A stretch of DNA of 64,000 nucleotides from Spirochaetia bacterium (GCA_025997675.1 BNUX01000003.1:13520-77519), one strand, 5' to 3'; positions 1 to 9,845 are shown, numbered from the stretch's first letter. A program made the numbers and translations. Notes: generated by a model not told the origin, from the letters alone.

Positions 1-300
1 TACCGGATACATTACAACAGGGGGGTGATCCGGTTCCATGCCGGAGACTTCGGGTCTGCGGCGGATCAGTTCCGCACTGCCCTGGAAACCGACGGCAGCC
101 GTATTGAGGCGAAACGGAATCTGGAACTCAGCCTCCTGTCCCTGTCTCAAGAGGAAGCCGCAGCATCACTATCGCTGAATTTTAAGGATGAACAAAAGGA
201 CCCCCAGGTTCTTTTTGACTATATACGCCGTAAGGAGCAAGACCAATGGAAAAGCCGGGAATGGGCCGGGGACACCGGTCCCACGGGCCCCGATTACTAA
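1..300 (+). CDS. C-terminal end of a TPR protein (Bat cluster, 5' truncated by window)
   Basis: The reading frame is open from base 1, so the gene begins before the window; the GTG at 25 is probably internal. The visible part starts with a TPR-like helix pair (YNRGVIRFHAGDF, then a helix ending ALETD) and continues into a second helix rich in Leu and Ser, then a hydrophilic tail. TPR proteins of this kind (BatC-like) sit next to BatD in the Bat (aerotolerance) clusters of spirochetes and Bacteroidetes. The next gene is BatD-like and overlaps this one by 55 bases, which supports that placement. The function is inferred from context; the domain evidence is one TPR unit. Confidence 0.6.
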   Translation, partial: YRIHYNRGVIRFHAGDFGSAADQFRTALETDGSRIEAKRNLELSLLSLSQEEAAASLSLNFKDEQKDPQVLFDYIRRKEQDQWKSREWAGDTGPTGPDY

Positions 301-1694
301 TTCTGCTCCCCCTGATTTTCCTTCTTGGGCAGTCCGGGGAGGTTCCCGGGGGAGAATCCACGGTACTGGTGGAAAGTTCCCCGGCACGCCCGGTCCTGGA
401 CGGCGCCTGGCGGATTTCTATCCAGGTGGATCATCCGGTTCCCGAGGAGGTGACGGTCATCCCGCCGGAACTGCCCCCCTCCCTCACCTTTGCCCAGTCC
501 CGGAAGGAAAAGCGGGGAGGGCGCTGGACCCTGGCGGAGTTTTTGTATGTCCCCCATAGGACCGGAGAGGTCACCCTGGGCTCCTTCGAGGTACTGACCC
601 CGGTTTTCAGCATCAGGACAGAGGAACTGCGGGCCTACGTGACCACCGCAGGGGGCGCCCCGGAATACCACCCCCGCCTGGTCTGGGAGGCCCTGCCCGC
701 CGCCCTGAGTATCGGGGAGACCGCGGAACTGAGCCTCCGCATCCGCGATGGGGAGCCCGGGAGAAGTCTTCGTCCGGGGCCTTTTCACGCTACCGCCCCG
801 GCGGAGGCGATCCTGGAGGAACTCCCCCTGACCGACTCTGATCTGGATCAGGGCAGGGTATTGCGAATACGCCTTACGCCTCTTTCGGGAACCCTGGTTA
901 CCCTGGGCCCCTTCACGCTCCGGTTTGATACCCTGCGCCTGGAATCCCCGGCTGTCTCAATACGGCTCCGTCCGCCGGTTTCCGGTAACCCTGCTCCCGC
1001 TAATGCCGCCCCTATTTCCACCGTCCCTGAAGTAAGCTCCCCGCTCATCTGGGCGCCGCCGCCCTTTCCCGAAAACGCGGATGAGCCCTTCCCCCTTTTC
1101 CGCAAAGCCTATGAGGAAACCCTGGATAGAGCCCGTGAACTCTGGAGCCGGGCCTGCTATGCCGAGGCGCTGGCTGAACTTCGCCGGGGGGAACGGGACC
1201 TGTTATCGGGTCCGAAACTGGCTATACCCCGCCGGGCGGCGGAAGAGGCCCTGGGGCTTACGCAGAAGGCCGGTACGGCGGATGAAAAATGGCGTCCGCG
1301 CAATTTCTTTTCAGCCCTGATCGTCCTTAGTTTTTGTTCACTGTTCTTGATCCTGAGGCTTTCCCTGGGAGGACGGCGGAGGGGAAGCGCGGTAAAAAAG
1401 GGCGGGATTTCCCTGTGTATCCTTTTACTGGTGACCGGTATTTTGGGGCTTGAAAAAACCGCGCCGGAGACAGGATACTTACGGGAAAGCGCCGCGGTAC
1501 TCCGCGCAGGCCCCGGGGAAACCTTGCTGCCGGTGGCGGCCTACCGGGTACCGGATACCCAAGGGGCAATCAGCGCCCGCTGGATGGAAGGACAGCCGGT
1601 ACGCATTCGCGCCGCCGCAGGTGTCTGGGCCTATGCGGAAAGCCCCGATGGGGAGGCCGGGTGGGTGCCCCAGGATAATCTGGTTTTTTATTAG
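246..1694 (+). CDS. BatD-like membrane protein with C-terminal SH3-like domain
   Basis: A 482-residue protein. Residues about 15-35 form a signal peptide, followed by a long beta-rich extracytoplasmic region (PVPEEVTVIPPELPP and similar segments) like the BatD/oxygen-tolerance family. A helical TPR-like stretch sits near 290-340, membrane segments near 354-374 and 386-402, and the last ~75 residues (LRAGPGETLLPV to WVPQDNLVFY) resemble a bacterial SH3 domain. This looks like a BatD-BatE type fusion. The start is chosen because AAGGAG lies 8 bases upstream of the ATG; it overlaps the previous TPR gene by 55 bases, so the two are probably translated together. The family role (oxidative or envelope stress) is known only loosely. 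Confidence 0.6.
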   Translation: MEKPGMGRGHRSHGPRLLILLPLIFLLGQSGEVPGGESTVLVESSPARPVLDGAWRISIQVDHPVPEEVTVIPPELPPSLTFAQSRKEKRGGRWTLAEFLYVPHRTGEVTLGSFEVLTPVFSIRTEELRAYVTTAGGAPEYHPRLVWEALPAALSIGETAELSLRIRDGEPGRSLRPGPFHATAPAEAILEELPLTDSDLDQGRVLRIRLTPLSGTLVTLGPFTLRFDTLRLESPAVSIRLRPPVSGNPAPANAAPISTVPEVSSPLIWAPPPFPENADEPFPLFRKAYEETLDRARELWSRACYAEALAELRRGERDLLSGPKLAIPRRAAEEALGLTQKAGTADEKWRPRNFFSALIVLSFCSLFLILRLSLGGRRRGSAVKKGGISLCILLLVTGILGLEKTAPETGYLRESAAVLRAGPGETLLPVAAYRVPDTQGAISARWMEGQPVRIRAAAGVWAYAESPDGEAGWVPQDNLVFY

Positions 1695-1721
1695 GTTTAT
1701 TAGGCTTATTGAGGATACATC

Positions 1722-2210
1722 ATGGATTTTGGCGATATTTTGGATCAATGGGACCGGCAGACCGGGAAACCTGCGGGAAAGAAGGCGGTTAAGGCGGAAG
1801 AGGATACGGCGAACCCTTCCTTACAAAAGGTTGATCCCCTTACGGCCTGGATGCGGATATACGGCGTTCCCGATAAGGACGCCGAAATTGCCGAGACCTC
1901 CGTGTCCTCCTCTCTGCGCCGCCGCCGGCTCCGGGCCAAAAAAGCGGACGCGGCGCTCGATCTCCACGGTCTTTCCCGTGACGAAGCCTGGGCAGCCCTG
2001 GAGGAGTTTTTCCACACCTGCCGGCAGCAGGAGATGGAGAAGCTCCTCATCATCCATGGGAAGGGACTTCACTCCGAAACGGATACGGTACTCAAGCGGA
2101 CAGTCCGGGAGTTTATTGAACGCTGTCAGTTTGCCGGGGAAAGCGGCCAGGGGGAGGCTGCCGACGGGGGAAGCGGGTCCACCTGGGTCCTTTTAAAAAC
2201 GGACTTTTAG
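1722..2210 (+). CDS. Smr-domain protein
   Basis: A 162-residue protein. The N-terminal 70 residues are charged and probably disordered. The C-terminal ~85 residues form an Smr domain with its two signature motifs, DLHG near residue 80 and HGKG near residue 112. Smr domains occur alone or at the end of MutS2 and have nicking-endonuclease or RNA-endonuclease activity in characterised members. There is no MutS part here, so this is the stand-alone kind. It begins 27 bases after the BatD-like gene on the same strand and its end overlaps infA (opposite strand) by 4 bases. The domain is clear; the substrate cannot be told from the sequence. Confidence 0.8.
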   Translation: MDFGDILDQWDRQTGKPAGKKAVKAEEDTANPSLQKVDPLTAWMRIYGVPDKDAEIAETSVSSSLRRRRLRAKKADAALDLHGLSRDEAWAALEEFFHTCRQQEMEKLLIIHGKGLHSETDTVLKRTVREFIERCQFAGESGQGEAADGGSGSTWVLLKTDF

Positions 2211-2431
2211 CGTTCGCGGTAGATGATCCGGCCGCGGCTTAAATCGTAGGGGGATAGGGCAATCCGTACCCGGTCGCCGGGGACGATACGGATGTAGTGT
2301 TTACGCATCTTTCCGGAAAGATGGGCTAGTATAAGGTGTCCGTTCTGATTGTCAAGTTCTACCCTGAACATAGTATTGGGAAGGGCTTCACGGACTACCC
2401 CTTCGACCTCAATCGCTTCTTCTTTCGCCAC
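2207..2431 (-). CDS. infA: Translation initiation factor IF-1
   Basis: A 74-residue S1-like OB-fold protein of the normal IF-1 length. The diagnostic stretches [16 protein letters not shown] and [13 protein letters not shown], and the basic tail [10 protein letters not shown], are all present. IF-1 binds the A site of the 30S subunit and helps IF-2 and IF-3 select the initiator tRNA. The start is GTG (GTGGCGAAAG), preceded by AGGAG a few bases upstream. The gene stands alone, divergent from hflX and convergent with the Smr gene, which it overlaps by 4 bases. Confidence 0.95.
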   Translation of the reverse strand: MAKEEAIEVEGVVREALPNTMFRVELDNQNGHLILAHLSGKMRKHYIRIVPGDRVRIALSPYDLSRGRIIYRER

Positions 2432-2472
2432 ATGTACTCCTAAAATAATCTTTCTTTATCATGGTATAGCAG

Positions 2473-3771
2473 ATGGACGGGAAAGTCAATTATAGTAGAT
2501 CCGTGGCTATATTATACGAAACCGAACCTGCTCCTAAACGGGCTTTCCTCATAGGCATACGTGACGGCCGCTCCGACATTGCGGAAGCGGAATCCCTGGC
2601 GAAAGAACTGGCGGGGCTGGTGCAGACCCTGGAGCTGGAAATCGCCGCCCAAGAAAAGGTGCATATCCGGGAGCGTCATCATAAATTTGGGATGGGTACC
2701 GGGAAGGCCGATGAGATTGCCGAAAAGGCGGCGGAGTTGGGGGTGGACTGCCTGGTCTTCGACGGGGATTTGAGTCCCTCCCAGCAGAGGAACTGGGAAC
2801 GGCTTACGGGGATTGCTGCGGTGGACCGGCAGGAGCTTATCATCCAGATATTTGCCGGGCGGGCCAGGACCAGGGAGGCGGAGATCCAGGTAGCGCTGGC
2901 GCAGCTTTTCTACTCATTGCCCCGGCTGACCCATAAGTACATCGACCTGTCCCGGCAAAGGGGAGGCCGCTACGGGACCAAGGGTTCCGGGGAGACCAAG
3001 CTGGAAATCGACCGGCGCCAGGTGGAGCAGCGCATACACCGGCTCAAAGAGGAACTGGCGGAGGTCCGTAAGCAACGGGCGGTTCAGCGGAAAAAGCGTG
3101 ACAAGGAATCGGCGTCCTGCGCCCTGGTGGGGTATACCAATTCGGGGAAGTCCAGCCTGCTCAATGCTCTGACCGGGTCCGGGGTATTGGCGGAGGACAA
3201 GCTTTTCGCCACCCTGGACGCTACTACCCGCATCCTTCCCGGCAAGGGCCCCGGTCTGGTCATCACCGATACGGTGGGCTTTATCCGGCGGCTTCCCCAT
3301 TCTCTGATTAACGCTTTCCGTTCCACCCTGGAAGAAGCTGCCCAGGCGGACCTGCTGGTTCACGTCCTGGATGCTTCCGATCCGGACATAGACCGGTACT
3401 TTGAAACCACCCTATCGGTGTTGCGGGATTTAGGGGCGGATAAAAAACCCATGCTCACGGCGCTGAACAAGGTTGACCGCCTGGAATCCGGCGAGGCCCT
3501 GGACAGTCTGCTCCGCCGCTACCCCAACAGTGTTCCTGTTTCCGCCCTGTCAGGCAGCGGCCTGGATGAACTGGCCCGGCGGATAGGCGCCGCTCTTTCC
3601 GGCCCGGTGCAGCGTTTCCGCTTTCCCGCAGACCGTTCCGACCTGGCCGCCCTGGTACACCGGAACGGGACGGTGCTGGCGGAAACCTACGAGGGGACCT
3701 ATATTGAGGTGGAGGCGCGGGTGGAGGAACAGATGGCGGAAAAACTGCGGGACTATATCATCCCTTCTTAA
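2473..3771 (+). CDS. hflX: Ribosome-associated GTPase HflX
   Basis: A 432-residue protein with the usual HflX layout: an N-terminal HflX domain ([16 protein letters not shown], and the glycine-rich [16 protein letters not shown]), a coiled linker, then a G domain with G1 GYTNSGKS at about 220-227, G3 DTVGF near 266 and G4 NKVD at 332-335. HflX splits stalled or heat-damaged 70S ribosomes. No Shine-Dalgarno sequence precedes the ATG; an extended -10 (TGGTATAGC) ends 2 bases before it, so the real start may be the GTG at 2503, which itself has TATAGT just upstream. The 3' end overlaps clpB on the other strand by 14 bases. Confidence 0.93.
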   Translation: MDGKVNYSRSVAILYETEPAPKRAFLIGIRDGRSDIAEAESLAKELAGLVQTLELEIAAQEKVHIRERHHKFGMGTGKADEIAEKAAELGVDCLVFDGDLSPSQQRNWERLTGIAAVDRQELIIQIFAGRARTREAEIQVALAQLFYSLPRLTHKYIDLSRQRGGRYGTKGSGETKLEIDRRQVEQRIHRLKEELAEVRKQRAVQRKKRDKESASCALVGYTNSGKSSLLNALTGSGVLAEDKLFATLDATTRILPGKGPGLVITDTVGFIRRLPHSLINAFRSTLEEAAQADLLVHVLDASDPDIDRYFETTLSVLRDLGADKKPMLTALNKVDRLESGEALDSLLRRYPNSVPVSALSGSGLDELARRIGAALSGPVQRFRFPADRSDLAALVHRNGTVLAETYEGTYIEVEARVEEQMAEKLRDYIIPS

Positions 3772-5896
3772 ACACAATTCCTTCCCCGTCCTTCCCTTGA
3801 TCCGCAGTAATGATATCGCCTTCCTTGATCTTCCCCGCTATGATGAGCTTAGCCAGGGGGTTTTCCAGATCCGCCTGTATGGTCCGCTTTAAGGGCCGTG
3901 CGCCGAAGAGGGGATCGTAGCCCCGTTCCGCTAAAAGTTCCTTGGCAGCATCACTGAGTGTAAGGGTTATCTTCCGGTCCAGAAGCCGTTCCGTAAGGCG
4001 CTTGATCTGGATCTCCACAATTTTACTAATCTCCCCTTTACCCAGCCGGTTGAAGATAACCGTTTCGTCAATGCGGTTGAGGAATTCCGGGCGGAAACTT
4101 TGCTTGAGGAGTTCCATGAGCCCATCCTTGATATCGGCGGGGTTTTTCGCCTCCAGGATCAGGTCCGAGCCGAGGTTACTGGTCATAATGATGATAACGT
4201 TTTTAAAGTCCACCACCCGGCCCTGACCGTCGGTGAGGCGGCCGTCGTCGAGGATCTGGAGGAATACGTTAAACACCTCCGGGTGGGCCTTTTCGATTTC
4301 GTCAAAGAGAATAACGCTGTAGGGGCGGCGGCGCACCGCTTCGGTAAGCTGGCCCCCCTGCTCGTAGCCCACGTACCCCGGAGGCGCGCCGATAAGGCGG
4401 CTCACGGAATGTTTTTCGCCGTACTCGCTCATGTCGATCCGGGTCAGGGCCTTTTCGTCGTTAAAGAGAAAGTCCGCCAGGGTCTTCGCCAGTTCGGTCT
4501 TGCCCACGCCGGTGGGACCCAGGAACAGGAATGAACCCAGGGGACGGGCGGCGTCGGAGAGACCTGCCTTGTTGCGCCGGATAGCGTCCGCCACCGCTTC
4601 CACTGCGGTAAGCTGGCCCACCACCCGCTGTTCCAGCACTTTTTCCAAGTCTAGGTATTTTTGCAGTTCCCCGCTTAGCATCTTTGAAACCGGGATACCC
4701 GTCCATGTTGCTACCACCTGGGCAATGTCCTCCTCGCTCACCTCTTCCCGGAGCAATGCCGGCGCGCCCCCTGCAACGTTTTCCCGCTTTGCTTCCATTA
4801 AGTCGGTGAGCCGGGCCAGTTCCTTCTGCGTCTCGGGGATCAGCCCATGCTTAACCTCCGCGGCCTTCGACAAATTGCCATCCCGTTCGTAACGGACCTC
4901 GTCCTTGCGCAGTTCTTCTATTTTTTGCTTCAGTTCCCGTATCTTCTGAATGTCCTGTTTCTCGTTATCCCACCGGGCCTTCATGGCGTCCCGCTCGGCG
5001 GTCAGGTCGGCGATTTCCCTTTCCAGTTTTTCCAGCCGGTCCTTTGAAGCATCATCCTCCTCTTTCTTGAGGGACTGCTGTTCGATAGAAAGTTGGAGTA
5101 GTTTCCGTTCCAGCTTGTCCAGTTCCGTGGGCCTGGAGTCCAGCTCCATCTTGAGCCGGCTTGCCGCCTCGTCCACCAGGTCGATGGCCTTGTCCGGGAG
5201 GAAACGGCTGGTGATGTACCGGTCGGACAGGGTTGCTGCGGCAACTAATGCCTCGTCCTTAATCCGCACCCCGTGGTGTACCTCGTAGCGTTCCTGCAAT
5301 CCCCGCAGTATCGCTATCGTGTCCTCTACGGAAGGCTCTGCGGTGTAGACCTGCTGGAAGCGCCGTTCCAGGGCGGCGTCCTTTTCGATATGCTTGCGGT
5401 ACTCGTCCAGGGTGGTTGCACCGATACAGCGGAGTTCCCCGCGCGCTAATGCGGGCTTCAACAGGTTGGAGGCGTCGGTGGCCCCTTCCGCAGCCCCGGC
5501 GCCAACCAGGGTGTGAAGCTCGTCGATGAACAGGATGATGTTCCCGTCCGCCGCCTGGACCTCGTGGATCACCGCCTTGAGGCGCTCCTCGAATTCGCCG
5601 CGGAACTTGGCCCCCGCAACCAGTGCGCCTAAATCCAGGGCCAGGAGCTTCTTCCCCTTGAGCCCCTCGGGCACATCCCCCGCAACGATGCGCCGGGCTA
5701 ATCCCTCGGCAATGGCGGTCTTGCCGACACCGGGCTCACCGATGAGGACCGGGTTGTTCTTGGTGCGCCGGGACAGGACCTGCATCACCCGGCGTATCTC
5801 CTCGTCCCGGCCAATCACCGGGTCCAGCTTTTCCTGCCGGGCCAGGGCGGTAAGGTCCCGGCAGTATTTGTCCAGCACCTGGTACTCGTAATCCAC
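3758..5896 (-). CDS. clpB: ClpB-type disaggregase without the N-terminal domain
   Basis: A 712-residue Hsp100 ATPase. It starts directly at the linker to the first AAA+ module ([26 protein letters not shown]); Walker A of module 1 is at 53-60 (GEPGVGKT). A long coiled-coil middle domain spans roughly 250-375 ([15 protein letters not shown] and onward), and the second AAA+ module carries GPTGVGKT near 455. ClpB is normally about 860 residues, so the ~150-residue N-domain is missing. The start is not an artefact of a lost ATG: GTG at 5896 has AGGAAGG 8 bases upstream, and the DNA beyond is a promoter-like AT-rich stretch and the divergent Uma2 gene. The activity expected is ATP-driven protein disaggregation with DnaK; N-domain-less ClpB forms are active in other bacteria. 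Confidence 0.92.
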   Translation of the reverse strand: MDYEYQVLDKYCRDLTALARQEKLDPVIGRDEEIRRVMQVLSRRTKNNPVLIGEPGVGKTAIAEGLARRIVAGDVPEGLKGKKLLALDLGALVAGAKFRGEFEERLKAVIHEVQAADGNIILFIDELHTLVGAGAAEGATDASNLLKPALARGELRCIGATTLDEYRKHIEKDAALERRFQQVYTAEPSVEDTIAILRGLQERYEVHHGVRIKDEALVAAATLSDRYITSRFLPDKAIDLVDEAASRLKMELDSRPTELDKLERKLLQLSIEQQSLKKEEDDASKDRLEKLEREIADLTAERDAMKARWDNEKQDIQKIRELKQKIEELRKDEVRYERDGNLSKAAEVKHGLIPETQKELARLTDLMEAKRENVAGGAPALLREEVSEEDIAQVVATWTGIPVSKMLSGELQKYLDLEKVLEQRVVGQLTAVEAVADAIRRNKAGLSDAARPLGSFLFLGPTGVGKTELAKTLADFLFNDEKALTRIDMSEYGEKHSVSRLIGAPPGYVGYEQGGQLTEAVRRRPYSVILFDEIEKAHPEVFNVFLQILDDGRLTDGQGRVVDFKNVIIIMTSNLGSDLILEAKNPADIKDGLMELLKQSFRPEFLNRIDETVIFNRLGKGEISKIVEIQIKRLTERLLDRKITLTLSDAAKELLAERGYDPLFGARPLKRTIQADLENPLAKLIIAGKIKEGDIITADQGKDGEGIVFKKG

Positions 5897-5972
5897 GTTT
5901 TTACCTTCCTTATTTTTCTTCTATATTAATAAGATACGGAAAAGGATGCGGGGCGGCAAATTATTTTGCGTG

Positions 5973-6002
5973 TTGCCTTGAACCGGTCCTTTGCGGTATA
6001 CT
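5973..6002 (+). promoter_or_regulatory. Putative sigma-70 promoter of the Uma2 gene
   Basis: TTGCCT (5973-5978), an 18-base spacer, and TATACT (5997-6002). The ATG at 6009 lies 6 bases after the -10 box, so transcription would start at or next to the start codon and give a leaderless mRNA. There is no Shine-Dalgarno sequence at normal spacing. Confidence 0.45.
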
Positions 6003-6008
6003 GGGAAG

Positions 6009-6623
6009 ATGATGCCCTTACTACAGGAAAAAGAAAACCATTATACCTATGCCGATGTCCTTGCATGGGACGAGGATTTCCGTGCGGAAATTGTCAATGG
6101 GGAGGTCTACGCTATGAGTCCCCCGATCACCATTCACCAGAGGATTGTCAGGAAGCTAACGATAAAGATTGGAAACTACCTGGAAGGAAAAACCTGCGAG
6201 GTCTTCCCTTCCCCCTTTGGGGTCAGGCTGTTCCCGGAAGAGGACCGGAGCGATAATACGGTGCTGGAGCCCGATGTGGTGGTTATATGCGACCCCTCCA
6301 AGATCGATGAACGGGGCTGTAACGGCGCGCCGGACCTCATCATCGAAATTTTGTCCCCTTCTACGTCCAGCAGGGACCGGGTACTTAAATTCAACCTCTA
6401 CCTTGATGCGGGGGTGCGGGAATACTGGATTGTGGACCCCGAGACACAGTCGGTACAGGTCCATGTCCTGGAACAGGGCCGGTATGTTACTTCCGTCTAC
6501 GGCATTTACGATCCAAATGATACGGATAAAGGCATTAATACGGACCGGTACGTATCGGATAGGGTGCCCTTTACGGTGCTGCCGGGCCTGAGTATTGACC
6601 TTAAAACGATTTTTATCTCCTGA
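6009..6623 (+). CDS. Uma2 family (DUF820) PD-(D/E)XK nuclease-like protein
   Basis: About 204 residues. Family hallmarks are present: DFRAEIVNGEVYAMSPP near the start, EPDVVVICDPSKI, PDLIIEILSPSTSSRDRVLK and GVREYWIVDPETQ. The conserved Asp (EPD), Glu (IIEILSP) and Lys (RVLK) match the catalytic core of the restriction-endonuclease fold. Uma2 proteins are abundant in cyanobacteria, spirochetes and other large-genome bacteria; their role is not settled. The ATG at 6009 is preferred over the in-frame TTG at 5991 because a promoter -10 box overlaps the latter. The gene stands alone, divergent from clpB. Confidence 0.8.
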   Translation: MMPLLQEKENHYTYADVLAWDEDFRAEIVNGEVYAMSPPITIHQRIVRKLTIKIGNYLEGKTCEVFPSPFGVRLFPEEDRSDNTVLEPDVVVICDPSKIDERGCNGAPDLIIEILSPSTSSRDRVLKFNLYLDAGVREYWIVDPETQSVQVHVLEQGRYVTSVYGIYDPNDTDKGINTDRYVSDRVPFTVLPGLSIDLKTIFIS

Positions 6624-6631
6624 ACAGACTA

Positions 6632-6660
6632 TTGCCTACTATTTATCTATGTATTACATT
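6632..6660 (+). promoter_or_regulatory. Possible promoter of the ECF transporter operon
   Basis: TTGCCT (6632-6637), a 17-base spacer and TACATT (6655-6660), just after the Uma2 stop codon and ahead of the TAGGAGG ribosome site of the S-component gene. The predicted leader is about 20 bases, too short for a riboswitch. Confidence 0.35.
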
Positions 6661-6686
6661 GGACAATATTTTAGGAGGTCTTTTCT

Positions 6687-7238
6687 ATGGCAAAAAAGAT
6701 TATCTCGGTCAGGACCGTGGTGGCGGTGGGTATCGGCGCCGCCCTGGTGTTTGTGTTGATGCGGTTCGTTGCGATTCCCTCGGGGATTCCCAATACCAAC
6801 CTGCAGCTTGCTCCGGCAATCCTGACGGTCTTTGCGGCGATTTTCGGTCCCTTGGCAGGGTTTCTCATCGGCCTTGTCGGGCATACCCTGACGGACCTTA
6901 CCTGGGGAGCGCCCTGGTGGAGTTGGATTATCGCCGATGCGGTTTTCGGCCTTTTGGTGGGCCTCTGCTGGAAGTTCTACAAGATAGAGGAAGGGGAATT
7001 CGGGGTCAAGAACGCGATCATCTTTAATGTGATACAGATTCTTGCCAATGCCGTGGCTTGGCTTGCCATCGCCCCCACCCTGGACATCCTGATCTATCAG
7101 GAGCCGGCGGATAAGGTGTATCTCCAGGGGCTGGTTGCCGCCGGGCTTAACAGCGCCGTTATTCTGATCCTCGGTACCATCCTGGCCTTTGGCTACAGCC
7201 GTACCAAGGTTAAGGCGGGCAGCTTAAAGGCGGAGTAG
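6687..7238 (+). CDS. ECF transporter S component, UPF0397 family
   Basis: A 183-residue integral membrane protein. The N-terminal VVAVGIGAALVFVLMRFVAIPSGIPNT and the later GPLAGFLIGLVGHTLTDLTWG and PWWSWIIADAVFGLLVG are the typical UPF0397 signature, with about five hydrophobic segments. S components bind a vitamin or metal substrate and dock on the EcfT-ATPase module encoded by the next two genes. The substrate of this family is not firmly established, and no riboswitch is visible to point to one. TAGGAGG lies about 10 bases before the ATG. The stop codon is 1 base away from the probable start of the ATPase gene. Confidence 0.88.
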   Translation: MAKKIISVRTVVAVGIGAALVFVLMRFVAIPSGIPNTNLQLAPAILTVFAAIFGPLAGFLIGLVGHTLTDLTWGAPWWSWIIADAVFGLLVGLCWKFYKIEEGEFGVKNAIIFNVIQILANAVAWLAIAPTLDILIYQEPADKVYLQGLVAAGLNSAVILILGTILAFGYSRTKVKAGSLKAE

Positions 7239-7239
7239 T

Positions 7240-8967
7240 ATTCCCTCCCCGGTACTGGTTTTCCGGCACTTTGGTTTTCAGTACCGGTCCCAGGCTGAAC
7301 CGACTCTGTTTGATATTAACTTGTCGATTGGCCGCGGGGAGAAGATACTCATCCTCGGCCCCTCGGGGTCGGGGAAGTCTACCCTGGCCCATTGCATCAA
7401 CGGGCTTATCCCCCACGCCTTTAAGGGCGTCTCAAGCGGTTCCTGTTCCATCATGGGGGAAACACCGCAGGCCCTGGACATTTTCTCCCTTTCAACAAAA
7501 GTAGGGACCCTACTACAGGATACGGACGGTCAGTTCGTGGGGCTCAGCGCCGGGGAGGATATCGCCTTTGCGGCGGAGAACGATTGTGTGCCCCCGGCGG
7601 AGATGCACCGGCGTGTGCTGGAGGCGGCAAAGATGGTCCACATGGAGAAGCACCTGGACAAATCCCCCCAGGACCTTTCCGGGGGGCAGAAGCAGCGGAT
7701 ATCCCTGGCGGGGCTCCTGGTGAACGATGTGGAGATACTCCTGTTCGACGAGCCCCTGGCGAATCTTGACCCCGCCGCAGGAAAAGAAGTAATAGAACTG
7801 ATTGACCGGCTTCATAATGAAACGGGAAAGACCCTTATCATCGTGGAGCACCGGCTGGAGGATGCGCTGCATCGGCCGGTGGATCGTATCGTGGTTATGG
7901 ATAAGGGGAGAATCCTTGCGGACCTTAAGCCGGCGGAGCTTTTGGCGTCAGATCTACTGAGGAAGACCGGGATACGGGAGCCCTTTTACCTGAGCGCCCT
8001 CAGATACGCCGGTATTGAACTGAATCCCGGCATGGGGCTTGAGTCGGTAGAAACACTGCGCTTTGATCCCAAGCCCCTTGCGGCTTGGGACGCGGCCTTG
8101 CAGGGGGAACAGCCCCCTATCCAGGCGCCGGTATTGCTGGAAGTACGGGACTTGCAGTATCACTACCCCGGAACGAAACAGGTTCTGGACGGGGTGTCCT
8201 TTTCCCTGGCGAAAGGGGAGTGCGTCAGCCTGGTCGGGAGAAACGGCGCGGGCAAATCCACCCTGGCGAAGCTCATCGCGGGGTTTATCCACCCCGATGC
8301 GGGGCAGATTTTGCTGGAGGGCAGGGACCTTGCGGACTATTCCATCAAGGAACGCTCTGAGCACATCGGTTATGTGATGCAGAACCCCAACCAGATGATT
8401 TCCTTCCCCCTGATTTTTGACGAAACCGCCCTTGCCCTGCGGAACCGGGGTGTTGGTGAACATGAAATCCGGGACCGGGTACATGAGGCCCTCAAAATCT
8501 GCGGCCTCTACCCCTTCCGCAACTGGCCGGTGAATGCCCTGAGCTTCGGCCAGAAAAAGCGGCTTACCATAGCCTCAGTATTAGTGATGGGCCCCTCCCT
8601 GATCATCCTGGACGAACCCACCGCCGGACAGGATTACCGCCACTATTCGGAGATCATGGAGTTCCTGCGGAAGCTCAATTCGTCACAGGGCCTTAGCTTC
8701 CTGCTGATTACCCACGATATGCATCTGATGATGGAATACACCCGCCGCGCCCTGGTCCTCTCCGAAGGGCATCTCCTAACCCGTGACTGCCCCGGCGGCG
8801 GCGATACCCCCGCAGCAATACTAACCGACGATACCCTGGTGGAGGCGGCAAGCCTGAAACGGACCAGCCTCTACGATTTGGCGGTCAAGGCGGGGATGTC
8901 CGACCCACGGGCCTTTGTCCGGCGCTTCATTGACTACGAGCAAAGCAGGAGGGTTACCGCATCATGA
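7240..8967 (+). CDS. ECF transporter ATP-binding protein, two fused ABC domains
   Basis: Two ABC ATPase domains in one chain. Domain 1 has Walker A GPSGSGKST, signature LSGGQKQR and Walker B ILLFDEPL; domain 2 has GRNGAGKST, a degenerate signature LSFGQKKR and LIILDEPT. Together with the flanking S component and EcfT this is a complete ECF importer. The start is unusual. The conserved first strand (VLVFRHFGFQYRSQAEPT) lies upstream of the first ordinary start codon (TTG 7321), and the only plausible initiation codons before it are ATT at 7240 or CTG at 7255. ATT follows AGGCGGAG at good spacing and sits 1 base after the previous stop, so I place the start there (575 residues). Confidence 0.88.
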   Translation: MPSPVLVFRHFGFQYRSQAEPTLFDINLSIGRGEKILILGPSGSGKSTLAHCINGLIPHAFKGVSSGSCSIMGETPQALDIFSLSTKVGTLLQDTDGQFVGLSAGEDIAFAAENDCVPPAEMHRRVLEAAKMVHMEKHLDKSPQDLSGGQKQRISLAGLLVNDVEILLFDEPLANLDPAAGKEVIELIDRLHNETGKTLIIVEHRLEDALHRPVDRIVVMDKGRILADLKPAELLASDLLRKTGIREPFYLSALRYAGIELNPGMGLESVETLRFDPKPLAAWDAALQGEQPPIQAPVLLEVRDLQYHYPGTKQVLDGVSFSLAKGECVSLVGRNGAGKSTLAKLIAGFIHPDAGQILLEGRDLADYSIKERSEHIGYVMQNPNQMISFPLIFDETALALRNRGVGEHEIRDRVHEALKICGLYPFRNWPVNALSFGQKKRLTIASVLVMGPSLIILDEPTAGQDYRHYSEIMEFLRKLNSSQGLSFLLITHDMHLMMEYTRRALVLSEGHLLTRDCPGGGDTPAAILTDDTLVEAASLKRTSLYDLAVKAGMSDPRAFVRRFIDYEQSRRVTAS

Positions 8968-9794
8968 GCCGCTTCATGCTGTCCTACATAGACCGCCCCT
9001 CCCCGGTTCACCGGCTTTCCGGGGCAACTAAGCTGATAGTATTTCTCCTCTGGTCGGTGCTGACCATGGCGGGCTACGACACCCGGGTCATGCTGGTCAT
9101 GAGCGTTTTAAGCATAGGAGTGTTTATCGTCTCCGGCACAAAGTTCCGGGATGCGTCATTTATTTTTAAGATGCTTGTCTTATTCATGATTATTAATATT
9201 ATTACTATTTACTTGTTTGCGCCGGAACAGGGGGTGGTAATCTACGGAACCAGACATATTGTTTTAAACGGTGTGGGGCGCTTTACCCTTACGAAGGAAC
9301 AGGTATTCTACGAATTCAATATCCTGCTCAAATATTCCATGATGGTCCCCATGGCGATAATCCTCATCGTCACCACCCACCCCAGCGAATTCGCCGCCTC
9401 CTTGAACCGGGTGGGAGTAAACTATTCCATCGCCTATGCGGTAAGCCTCGCCCTGCGCTATATCCCGGATGTCGAGCGGGACTACGAAAGCATCTCCCAG
9501 GCACAGCAGGGGCGGGGGGTGGAGCTTTCCCGGAAGGTGTCCCTGGCTCTGCGTTTCAAGGGCGCGGGAAGGATACTCCTCCCCCTGGTATTTTCATCCC
9601 TGGACCGCATTGATGTGATAAGCCAGGCCATGGAACTCCGCAGTTTTGGGAAACATAAACGCCGCACCTGGTATTCCGGGCGGCCCTTTACCGGGGCGGA
9701 TGTGCTGGTCCTGATTGTCGCGGGGCTCCTCTTTGCCCTGGGGATGTGGATTACCTTTAAGGACGGGAGCCGGTTTTACAATCCCTTTTTATAA
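8964..9794 (+). CDS. ecfT: ECF transporter transmembrane scaffold EcfT
   Basis: A 276-residue membrane protein of the CbiQ/EcfT family, starting in a 4-base ATGA overlap with the ATPase gene. The opening SYIDRPSPVHRLSGATKLIVF is typical, membrane segments follow, and the two coupling-helix motifs that contact the ATPases are visible as QGRGVELSR and AMELRSFG. It holds the S component and the ATPases together. The S-A-T order with overlaps of 0-4 bases indicates a single operon dedicated to one substrate rather than a shared housekeeping module. Confidence 0.92.
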   Translation: MSRFMLSYIDRPSPVHRLSGATKLIVFLLWSVLTMAGYDTRVMLVMSVLSIGVFIVSGTKFRDASFIFKMLVLFMIINIITIYLFAPEQGVVIYGTRHIVLNGVGRFTLTKEQVFYEFNILLKYSMMVPMAIILIVTTHPSEFAASLNRVGVNYSIAYAVSLALRYIPDVERDYESISQAQQGRGVELSRKVSLALRFKGAGRILLPLVFSSLDRIDVISQAMELRSFGKHKRRTWYSGRPFTGADVLVLIVAGLLFALGMWITFKDGSRFYNPFL

Positions 9795-9845
9795 GCGGCT
9801 GCCCGGAATCCCCCATCTTCCTCCGTGTACTCTTTGCCGTAACTG

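Noticed and set aside
6660..6687. Riboswitch ahead of the ECF transporter
   Set aside because: The leader between the possible promoter and the start codon is about 20 bases, far too short.
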